Below are positions 1-8,729 of a stretch of 64,000 nt of DNA, one piece after another (position 1 is the first letter of the stretch; every line of letters begins with the position of its first letter). The notes beneath the pieces were generated by a model. The model was not told the DNA's origin. It ran no database searches and worked only from the letters and a program-made list of their open reading frames with translations. Location: positions 91,896,283 through 91,960,282 of the forward strand of contig NC_044277.2 in assembly GCF_004027225.2 (NCBI RefSeq), written 5' to 3'. The translations under genes and the position numbers were made by a program. The DNA comes from Strigops habroptila (taxonomy: Eukaryota; Chordata; Aves; Psittaciformes; Psittacidae).

Positions 1-1498
1 AGCGAAAGGGCAAGAAAATCCCCTCCCCACATGAAACCTCCTAGATTCCTGCCACTTAAACTGCTACCAGCACAACAAGGTTATCAGAAACAACTTCTTT
101 ATAACCAGATGCAGTTGATGAAAATATACTTTAATAGCCCCTATAGAGATGACAAGTCCAACTATCTTATCAAATGAGGAAATAACTGTTATCAACAGTG
201 TGGTACATGGTTTTACACAGTACACCTGGACCTTATTCTGTGCTACCCCACCAAACTATTAGGAGTGTAGTACAGCACAAAAGAAGATAAAGATATTTCA
301 ATGCACACAATTTTTAGGGTTCAAAACTCTCTTCTTCACAGCAGTCATAAAACTCAACATCATGTGGATAGATTTCCTTTGCTAGCAACTTCTTTTCTGC
401 CTCTAATGTAAGTGTAACACAAGCCAAATTACAGCCATTGTCAAAACCAAAGTCTAATGCCTTCTTTTTTACATGTTGGTATAATCTAAGATGTACTTTT
501 CACAGTAACTTTAACTTTGCCTTATCTTCTTTTAAAGAGAAGGAGTAGCTCAGTCTAATGCTGCGACACGCAATTCTCCTGATATGAAATTGCCGAATGC
601 AAGATTTCTGCTGCAGAAGAACCAGGCACTTATACACATGCATGCTTTATTTGAACTGATAGTCACTGAAAGAAAAAAAGTCTTTAGATTCAAACCATCT
701 TGAAAAACTCATCTCTCTGACCCCTTCTTAACCTCATCAAATCTTTCATGAGTGCTGCATTAAGAAACATAAAGAAAGCCAACAAGACAGCAACATTTGG
801 GGCAGCAGCTACTGACAGTGTAGCACTTATGTGAAACACCTGCACCAGCATGCAGGATCAGACTCCTGAAACACCTATGCAAATAACGCAGGTGCTCGCC
901 ACTGCACCCCTCCACCCCACAGTACCTGCTTCAGCCTCCTCTCCCACCCCAGTGGCTCCTGGCGCTGGCAAGGTCACACCAGCAAGAGACAGAGCTTGTG
1001 GGAAAGTTAAAGACTGTGAAGAACACTGCCCCCAAACAATAAAAACCATCCTAACCATTTTTAAAGAGTATGATGAGAAACCAAGATTTAATGAAAAACA
1101 ACTAGTCACTATCATCGATTCCATCCTTTGTTATTTTGGCAAAAGGTTCTTAAGTTTAAAACAGGAAGTAGGAAATGAGGTAGGAAAACAGTGAGGGTGT
1201 TGGAAGATGAGCACACAGCTAATCCGCAAGGCAGCAAGAAAACAAGGACGGCAGAAAGACCCAGAGCTGTCTGCAAGAGAACATTGTTTTTCCCAAAACA
1301 ACTGATAAGGACAGAGAAGCAGCTGCAGCTGCACAAAGCAGCCCCCAGGGCACAGGTGAGAGCTGCAGATGTGGGTGTAAAGGGAGAGCTCTGTGGAGCA
1401 CTTCCACCCTCCAAGGCGTCCAGCTTCTGACCCTTCACCATCACCCACTCGACAGGCATTGCAGCAGAGCCGCACAGACACGCACCACCAGTATGTAC
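1..1498 (-). other. SIRT5: SIRT5 intron 3 (left part of the window)
   Basis: No further SIRT5 exon was found here; the next expected one encodes the segment with the Tyr and Arg that read acyl-lysine, so it must lie left of the window. Apart from the coding-like stretch at 314-643 I see only unique sequence. A 114-codon plus-strand frame at 850-1194 has no recognisable similarity and was not called. Confidence 0.6.
314..643 (-). other. Unidentified coding-like stretch with one in-frame TGA
   Basis: Read on the minus strand from an ATG at 643-641, one frame stays open to a TAA at 316-314 except for a single TGA at 502-500. The 47 codons before the TGA are rich in Arg, Cys and Ile and almost free of acidic residues until near their end, resembling a mitochondrial presequence. 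The 61 codons after it look protein-like, with a basic start, a central part containing ALDFGFDNGC and an acidic end YDCCEEESFEP. I do not recognise the family. It lies in what should be SIRT5 intron 3. It could be a decayed retrocopy, a terminal exon of another gene with an acceptor near 486, or chance. No recognisable acceptor with a good pyrimidine tract precedes the second half. Confidence 0.25.
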
Positions 1499-1632
1499 CT
1501 GGGCTTGCCACTTCCTCCAGAAACCTCCAGCCCCTCTGAAGGTCGGGACTCCACTCTCCGCACTAACACCAGCTCCTGTGATGATGGCTATGTGCTTCGC
1601 TTTGGCAAACACCTCTCGAAAATCAGCCATGT
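1499..1632 (-). CDS. SIRT5: SIRT5 coding exon 2 (NAD-binding GAG motif)
   Basis: The acceptor is CACATAG at 1633-1639 and the donor is CAG|GTACAT at 1498. The exon enters with a split codon (A + AC gives Asn) and leaves in phase 0. It reads [19 protein letters not shown], then the Rossmann-type [15 protein letters not shown] and [10 protein letters not shown]. Human SIRT5 has the same order with few changes, for example Tyr for Phe in GGFW. Confidence 0.95.
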
Positions 1633-4029
1633 CTATGTGCAGGGAGGAAAAACAAACGGCTGCTCAAACGCTTGTACTTGTATGTAAGAGGCCACAAAGA
1701 CAGTGCTGGCAAACTTAAACGTCTAGAGATGGCTTCCACATACACCTCCCAGTACTCAAAGTGCAGAATACTAATTTGTTTCTGAGTTTCTCTATATTAG
1801 AATTTGAAGGGAAACTCCTGGAAACCCTCAAAAACATGTATGAGCAAGCTTGGGAGGGCAACATGTATTAAACTATGAACACACTCAATATTTGAAAGAC
1901 AGAGCCTTAAACTAAAACCACAGAGTCAGTGCTACTTCGATAACAACTGTTGACACAACCACCCAGTAACTGTTTGCTTCCTCATTGTAAGGTAAGATCC
2001 CAAGATGAAAAAAATCTATACTTAGTTACAAAGTGTCACCTTCAAAATTAAAGGAATTTGGAAAAACATCTTTCCTGCTGAGGCATCTTGGCCATTTTCT
2101 AGGTTTGCAATTGTATTTTCTATTTTTGAATGTATATTCCCCCCCCCACTTTTCCCCTGCAAGGTAAAGTCGCTTGGGAAGAAGGTGGCAAATTTCCTTT
2201 GCATTTTTATACGGGTCAAAACAACATTAAAAAGGAACACGCTAGTTAGAGAGACAAAAAAATTCTCTTCCAACTTACCTCAGATATTAATTTCAAAGCA
2301 ACATATTTTAGAATCAAAGAACAGCTGAGGTGAGGAGGGACCTCTGGAGATTGTCTAGTCCAACACCCTGCACAAGCAGGGTCAGCCAGAGCAGGACCGT
2401 GTTCAGTCAGGTGAGGTTTGAGTGTCCCCAAGGATGGAGACTATAACCTCTCTGCACAACCCATTCCCCTGTTTGACCACCTTCATAGCAAAACCCAGTG
2501 CTCCTTTGTGTTCAGACGGAATCTTGTGTGCTTTAATTTGTGTCCCTTGTCTCATGTCCTGCCACTGGGCACTACTAAGAAGAGTCCAACTTGTCTTCAT
2601 TCCCTCCCATCATGTGTTTTTATGCATTGACAAGATGCCCCTGAGCCTGGTGTCCTAAAGGCTGAGCAGTCCTGGCTCCCCATAGCCTCTCCTCACATCT
2701 CAGATGCTCCAAGCTATTAATCATCTTCATGGCCCTTTGATGGACTCTCTTCAGTTTGCCCATCTCTTTGTCATACTGGGGAGCCCAGCACTGGATCTGG
2801 CCCTCAAGGTGTGTCTCACCATGCTAAGCAGAGGGCAAGGATCACCTCCCTCAGCCTGCTGGAGATGCTCTGCTGAATACATCCCAAGACATCCACTGGC
2901 CTTTGTTGCCCCAAGGGCTTATCGCTGTCTTACAGTCAACTTGGTGCCCACCAGGACCCTCAGGGCCTCTTCTACCAAGCTGCTTTCGTGCTGGTCAACA
3001 CCAGCTTGTCCTTGTGCTTAAGGTTGTTCCAATGCAGGACGTGGCATTTCCACTTGCAGAACTTCATGAGGTTCATGTCAGCCCATGTCCCCAGCCTGTT
3101 AGGTCCCTCTGGATAACAGCATGACCCTCTGGTGTATCAGCCACTCCTCCCAGTTTGGTGCCACCACCAAACTTGCTGAGGCTACACTGCCCCATCATCC
3201 AGATTGCTAAATGAAGGTGTTCAACAATATTGGCCAGACTCCTACAGTCACCACTGGTGACTGGCCTCCAGCTGAACTTTGAGCTGCTGATCACAACCTT
3301 AATCTTCACGATTTATTATGTGTTCCTTGTGGGTTTTTTTAGTTGGGGGGTTACCACGATACCTGTGAAGTTCTTTGCACGGTTTTCAAGTTAAGGCACA
3401 TCCTCAGCTTAAAAAACAAACAGAAAAAAACCCCAAGCAAACAAAAAGAGGATATTTACTACTACCAGACTGAACAGGGCTCTTAGGGTTACCTAATACC
3501 CTGCTCCTGAGTCCCTATAAATGCTCAAAGGCCTCCATAATTCTTGTGCAAAGAAATAAGGAGTGATTTTTATTACCCATTAGGATTATGAAAAGGAACT
3601 GCAATTAACCAGCATACGTTTGTGTGCATAAATTATAAACACTAAAAACATGTTGCCGGGCAATCACACTGACTGCAACTATGCAAGGGTTTGGGGAACT
3701 ATACAGAATGCAGACATAAAAGATGAATTTATAAGCGGGGGGGGGGGGGGGGGGAGTGAGGGGGAGAAATGAACTTCAAGCTCTTCTAAATGTTCTGAAT
3801 TAAGCTATAGATTTCACCTATTACACAAAACCTTCTAGAATTTCAAATCTAGCTTAAAAACCTGTCCAGGGTACAAAAGCAAATGTCTTTTAATTAAGGT
3901 CTTACTTGAACTAGGACGAGCCATTTCCACACAAAACTTCTGTTTCTTTGAAGAAGAATAAGCCTTAAGTCCACAATATGCTTGGGAAACCACCCTTCTA
4001 GCGGTGCATTGAAAGAGGCTCATCAGCAT
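1499..4029 (-). CDS. SIRT5: SIRT5, NAD-dependent lysine deacylase, mitochondrial; 5' part only
   Basis: SIRT5 removes succinyl, malonyl and glutaryl groups from lysines, mainly in mitochondria, consuming NAD+ and releasing nicotinamide and an O-acyl-ADP-ribose. Two coding exons are in the window (3906-4029 and 1499-1632), giving 86 codons with exact frame closure. The N-terminus is an arginine-containing, acid-free stretch that fits a mitochondrial presequence, followed by QAYCGLK and MARPSS, both close to human SIRT5. The second exon carries the NAD-binding motif [15 protein letters not shown] and ends at WRKWQAQ, a position that matches human residue 83. The start is placed at 4029; a second in-frame ATG at 4023 gives an N-terminus of exactly the human length. 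The catalytic His, zinc site and acyl-selectivity residues are outside the window, so activity cannot be judged here. Confidence 0.93.
2311..3302 (-). mobile_element. CR1 LINE fragment, minus orientation, 3' part
   Basis: The left edge is the reverse complement of a CR1 3' tail (GAATCAAAGAACAGCTGAGG on the plus strand, then the diagnostic tract GACCTCTGGAGATTGTCTAG). Further right the minus strand reads decayed reverse-transcriptase code with [13 protein letters not shown], the CR1 motif downstream of the catalytic FADD box. It is interrupted by stops and truncated at the 5' end, as most CR1 copies are. The same segments recur at 11806-13290. Confidence 0.85.
3737..3754. repeat. Run of 18 G
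   Basis: An uninterrupted G homopolymer on the plus strand, 152 bases downstream of the SIRT5 coding exon 1 donor in transcript sense, where the pre-mRNA would carry C18. Its exact length is subject to sequencing error. Confidence 0.85.
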
Positions 4030-4047
4030 CCCTCGGAAGTACTTCAC
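3906..4047 (-). CDS. SIRT5: SIRT5 coding exon 1 with start codon
   Basis: The acceptor is CCTCAG at 4048 upward and the donor is A|GTAAGA at 3905. Eighteen bases of 5' UTR precede the ATG at 4029. The peptide [20 protein letters not shown] has two adjacent arginines and no acidic residue, as expected for mitochondrial import. It then runs through [14 protein letters not shown], close to the human ICLKMARPSSS. Confidence 0.93.
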
Positions 4048-4513
4048 CTGAGGAGGATAAGGGAAACACAAGCGGGCCAGTGAGGGAGTGTAATTCTGCA
4101 AGGGATTCTCCATAAAAAACACGTACAAAGATTATTCACGGTTTTCTCCTGCACCTTCAACTTCCCCCCCTCCTTGCGCTGCAAAAACCAGACATCTCAG
4201 GCAGGAGACCCTGGGAATGGGATGACCTTTTGCTTCCAGTTAAGAACCCAAGATATTTTGCTGGAAGAACAAATTCACTAACGCTCCAAAACACACCGCC
4301 GCGGACTTTCTCCAACATTTAACTTGCCGCTTTTGCCGTCTCACGCCAAAGAGGCTCCCACGATCCGACCGTCAACCGCGTTTGAAGAAGGGAAAAACAA
4401 CCCCGACGGGCGCTTTACTGGGCAGGGTTCACCCCGGGACGGAGCCGCGGCAGCAGCCCCAGCGGGCAGCGGGCCTATGTTCAGATGCCCGCCTGCGGAA
4501 GGGCGAAGGCGAA

Positions 4514-4607
4514 CCGCGCCGGGGGACGGAGCCGCGCCGAGGGGGAGGCGGCGACGGCGGCCGCCGTCGCCGCCTCCTCCTCGGCGCGGCTCCGTCCCCC
4601 GGCGCGG
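4514..4607. repeat. 94-nt near-perfect spacerless palindrome
   Basis: The left arm 4514-4560 and the right arm 4561-4607 are reverse complements over 47 bases with one mismatch (third base of the block 4541-4550) and no spacer. Identity stops at both ends (4513 and 4608). The block is almost entirely G and C, apart from a few A and T. It starts 43 bases inside SIRT5 intron 1 and would form a very stable hairpin in the pre-mRNA or a cruciform in DNA. Confidence 0.95.
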
Positions 4608-4650
4608 AGGCCCTGAGGCCGCAGGTTCGCACCGCGCCGGTGGCACTTAC

Positions 4651-4760
4651 CTCAGCGCCGTGACCGGCCGCGGCTGTGGGCCGAGCCGTGCGGCGTAGCA
4701 CGTCCCGCCCCGGGTTTGCAGCGGGGCCGGCCCTCGCTCGGCTCCGCCCTCGCCCTTTCC
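4651..4760 (-). other. SIRT5: SIRT5 non-coding exon 1 (5' end approximate)
   Basis: On the minus strand the CpG island contains a consensus donor, CTGAG|GTAAGT, with the exon ending at 4651. No ATG precedes it that opens into the coding exon, so this is read as 5' UTR. The right boundary is a guess within the island. Confidence 0.65.
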
Positions 4761-4770
4761 GTGTGGAACA

Positions 4771-7700
4771 GCTGACAGAGCTCCCGCCCGGCGCCGGGGG
4801 TGTGGGGGAGGTGGGAATGGAGGGATCCCGGGATCAACTGCTCTGACACGGCCGCTCTCTCGCAACGTTTCCCTACTAGAAACGTTTTCCTACTCCGACG
4901 TCTCACGTATGAGATTAAATCATGTTCAAGGAGGCCTGAAAACCTGGATGTTTTTCAGGTCCACCCCCAAGCATTTGCAGTTTACACGTTCACTGACCAA
5001 ACTCCTGTATGCTGCTACTCTACCACAACTTGGACAGCTTGTCGTTTCCACAGTGTTTATGAGGAAATCTGGTTTTAGCTTGTTTTTCTGCAGAAACAAG
5101 ACACCAAGCGCTTTCATCCAGCTTCTCCCTCCCCACCCTCTCCAGTCTTTAGTTCCTTTCAGTCAATCTGAGATGCTACACTTTTTCTTCCCTCTGAATT
5201 CCATAAATCACCAGCTAAACAGATGGAGAGGTCCCTAGAATGCATATCCTGACATGGGGAGGGCTGAAAGGCAAGTGTCCCACCACACTGCAGTCTCATC
5301 CAGACCCTGCTCACCCGTCCTGGGAGCAGCTCCTGCCTCTGACCTAGCCCTTCCATACAGTTACGCAGAGCCAGAGAACAAGGATACCCAGAGGCTGCTC
5401 CCAGCAGCCTGCAGCCTGCACTACTTTCATTACACTGCTGCTTCTTACTGCTTGCATCATGGCAGCATGCCCTAGTCCACCTCCAGCTGCAAACACGAAG
5501 GAGACGTTGTGCCGGGGAACATTCAAGATGGAGCAGTGCTCATGCTCACTGGGCTGGACCAGCTGCTCTCCCAGAGCTCTGGCTGCATCCCCACAACCCA
5601 TGTGTGCTTGAAAAAACACCACTTAAATTCAGAAAAACAAGAGGAAGACCAGCATGATCTTAACATTATAACTATCCTGATCATCAAAGTCAGGCAACAC
5701 TGCGGTGGCAGGTTTGTTCTGGCAGGTCAGATGGAGGAGGGATGGGCTCTGCCCTACGTTATGCAGTGTTATAATTGGGGTTGGATTGGTTTTTTAAATT
5801 GAAGTCTTAGTATGGATTGTACATCCTGCATATTAGACAGGGTATTTTAGATGCTAGTTAATAGTAAAACAAACAAACAAACCCCAAACCCAACAAACCA
5901 ACAATGAAAATCAATTTGCGTTTAGATTATCACCACAGTTTTCTTCCCCTGATTACAAAGTTCAAGACAGCAAACTACTAGTCTATCATTACTAACATTA
6001 GTGCTTCTGCTCATGTACGAGGGCTTTGAGGACCATATAAACTAAAATGCTTGCATTTTCACATTACCCCACTGTCCTCGTTAGATATCCTCCTAACTTC
6101 AAATTAACTAAGGGCAGGGCATGTTAATATGCAAGGTTTGCAAAAGTACAGGTCTTTTAATAATAAGTCATGATAGCACAAGTTACGCAAAATGGGTACA
6201 CCATGAAATGAGGCTTGGTTTCCTTGGCATGTGTAGATTGTATACACCAAGCAGCACAATCACCCCAGTGTTTCTGAAGCAATCCATTGCTCATTCTGGA
6301 TTCTGAAGGGTCTGACAGAATGTGTCTGAATGGACAGCCTAGCTCAGCTCAAGCTAACCTGGTACAAACACTGAATCTTTGCCGTCAGAAAATGGCCACA
6401 TCAGCTCTCAAAGTTGTTTGTAGCGGCCTTGGACAAATGTTTATGCAAATGTGTGAATGTGTTTTCTAAAAAGCTTCATAAAAAGATTGAAGATTGACAT
6501 CTAAAATTGATTTCAAGCAGTGGTGTTGGGTGTAGATACCTGGCAGTGTCCTATGATCATCTGTGCTTGATAAAATACTTCTGACAGGTCTTTTCTATTA
6601 TAGCAATTTCCTCCAGCAGAGGTATCATTAATGCAACTCTAGGTGGACACCAGAAGTATTAAATGTTCTGCAAAGACAGTCATTTCACCAAAATCAATTA
6701 ACATGTAAGAATCCCGCCTCTGAAGAGCCAAAAGCTATGTCAAGGGCAAGTACACTGAACATCACCCTCCCTCCTTTCACTCCTCCCCCAGCACGCTGCC
6801 CTCCCAGCTGCCAACTGCTTTGTACTCAGCAGAGGCATTGACATATTTAGCCACAAGGCTGTCCCGTCCGTCTCCCAGGAACTTGTCCTCTCTCCCCTTG
6901 ACCCATATAATACCATTCTCTGGCAGGAGCTCCCCAGCTCCGCTCCTCCTCCTATGAAGGATGGGGAAAACAGCAGGTGACCTGTATCGACAGGGACTGC
7001 TATTCTCCTCGTAGGCTGCACGACCCGGTCAGCGTGGAAACAATGAATAACCAGCATCCAGTCTTCTACTCCAGTAACACCGTTCTCCAGCACTTTTACA
7101 AATGACTTTGCATCTGAGCACCTCCAGCTAGAAACAGTGTGCTATTTGACCACGAGACCTAACTGTACCAAATACAGGCAAACCATGTTTGTTTTTAAAT
7201 CCCAAGTAAACAGTCTGTATTCTAACACACAGTAGGTCTGTACCAATTAAATACAGTATGGCAGTATATAAATTACAGTTCTTTACAGTAAATAGTAAAA
7301 TACAAGAGTCCGCTTACTGTACACAACAATCAAAGAAAGAACAGCAGCTTTTCAGTAAGGTCCCAGGTATCTCAATCATTCACTTGCTAAGAAACAAAGA
7401 AGAACAGATACAGCAGGCCATTCACTTCACTCCTTTTTTACCGTGTTACTTTACAAACAGCCACAACGCTTGTACAGGCATCTACAGTATCTACATGTGG
7501 AACAACCTTCTTAGGAATTCATGAGCACCAGACATAAATCCCTCCATCATTCCCAATATTAAAATAAACTTTACAGATTAAAATTACTTTAGCAGGTTCT
7601 ATTTCAGCTTGATAATAACCAGCAAGTAACAAGTGCAAAGTTTGCAGTCATGATCCATTTACTGCTTCTTTGTTTCCCCATTTCCCCCCACACACCCAAA

Positions 7701-8442
7701 AATCAACCCCCTTCCCCACCAAAAAAAAAGCCCAAATGTTGTCCTCTCACACCCTTGCAGTAATACTGTTCCTGCAGTCAAACTGCCCAGCTGGCTTATG
7801 TGAACATATGAAATGCCAGACATATAGCCTCAGGCATTGTTAGTCATTTCAATCCAACGCCAAGTCAGCACAGTGGCAGGCCTCTAGGAAGACAAAAAAT
7901 ACGAAGCAGTTGGATATTTCAGTGTGCTTAAACACAAAACGTAAGGCTGCACGGTGCCCGGTGACTAAAAGAAGCATGGCACCATGTTACCAGTTAAAAC
8001 ATTTACAATAGAAAGATAGAAACAGTAAATGTGTCAGTCTAAAACAAGTTCTTTGGTAATTAAGAACAGCAAACCGTAGCTTCCCCCCGCCCCCAAATAT
8101 GGATTTACATCCTGCTTTTTCCGCAATAAAATATTTTTTGTTGTTTAAAATATATCTTCCAAGTTGTTGCGTATCAAATAGTCCAGTACCTCAGTTATCT
8201 ACAGGTCAGCTTTAACCGTATTTTAGTGTGCAGCCGTATCTGCCCACTGGCAGACAAACTATAGATACACATTCATATATATATATAATATATATATATT
8301 ATTTATAAAAAATTAGAGAATGAAGTCAAAGACTCTAGAGAATACACATTCCATATGGACAGATTAAAATGTACAATAGCTTCAAAAATCCATAAAGTTT
8401 TCTACACAGTGGTGCGTGTAGTAAGTGCAAAAATACTGCAGT
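4771..8442 (-). other. SIRT5-KIF13A spacer including the KIF13A 3' UTR
   Basis: About 3.7 kb separate the KIF13A stop from the SIRT5 promoter. The part next to the stop (roughly 7.1-8.44 kb) is AT-rich, with a TA-repeat at 8272-8303, and should be 3' UTR. No canonical AATAAA is present on the minus strand; the variant ATTAAA occurs at 6156-6161 and AGTAAA-type variants occur closer. The poly(A) site is therefore unresolved. No other gene is seen. Confidence 0.5.
8272..8303. repeat. TA-rich simple repeat
   Basis: Alternating A and T with one phase break (ATATATATATATAATATATA), inside the presumed KIF13A 3' UTR. Confidence 0.85.
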
Positions 8443-8729
8443 TTACTTAATCCAAGATTTCCTGTTCTCCTGTTTCCTAGAAAAAGCAGAAGCTGCTGCA
8501 TCTCCCGAATGGCAGAGGACTTCTCCTCCTGGTTTAGAAGTGGGTGATGAGCCTTGAAGCGCAGAACTTCTCTGTTTCTCTGAAGTGGAAGATGCCTGAG
8601 ACCGTGAAGTGCTACTCCATTTCCTCACGGAAGCTGGTGCTTTGCTGAGGCGCCCAGGACGAACAAAGACACCGTGTCGTGGTTTGCAGTGGAAGTACTC
8701 TCTGCCTTTTACAATTCCATCATGCTTCC
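8443..8729 (-). CDS. KIF13A: KIF13A last coding exon: second half of CAP-Gly and C-terminus
   Basis: The acceptor is TTGAAG at 8730-8735; entry completes a Gly codon and the stop is TAA at 8445-8443. It reads [13 protein letters not shown], then [14 protein letters not shown], the second half of a CAP-Gly domain, with GKHDG at the position of the ligand-binding GKNDG. A Ser-rich linker follows and the protein ends in ENRKSWIK, very like the KIF13B end ENRKSWAS as I recall it. Confidence 0.92.

Larger units (their letters stand above)
1633..3905 (-). other. SIRT5: SIRT5 intron 2
   Basis: An intron of about 2.3 kb between the two coding exons. It contains a CR1 fragment (2311-3302), a run of nine C (2139-2147) and a run of eighteen G (3737-3754). 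The remainder shows nothing I can name. Confidence 0.8.
4290..4770 (-). promoter_or_regulatory. SIRT5: CpG-rich SIRT5 promoter region
   Basis: A GC-rich, CpG-dense block in otherwise AT-rich sequence, overlapping the non-coding first exon. It has a GC-box-like GGGGCGGGAC on the minus strand near 4703-4712 and no convincing TATA box at the expected place. This is the usual picture for a broadly expressed vertebrate gene. The exact transcription start cannot be read from sequence. Confidence 0.75.

Noticed and set aside
850..1194. 114-codon plus-strand open frame
   Set aside because: Low-complexity Pro/Ala/Thr start, no recognisable family, and located in a SIRT5 intron on the opposite strand.
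1131..1511. Minus-strand frames extending from the SIRT5 exon at 1499-1632 toward 1112
   Set aside because: They run past the donor at 1498 into intron; human SIRT5 continues with a different sequence after WQAQ.
4324..4701. Several overlapping Arg/Pro-rich open frames on both strands
   Set aside because: They are the product of CpG-rich composition and the palindrome, which gives mirror-image frames on the two strands.
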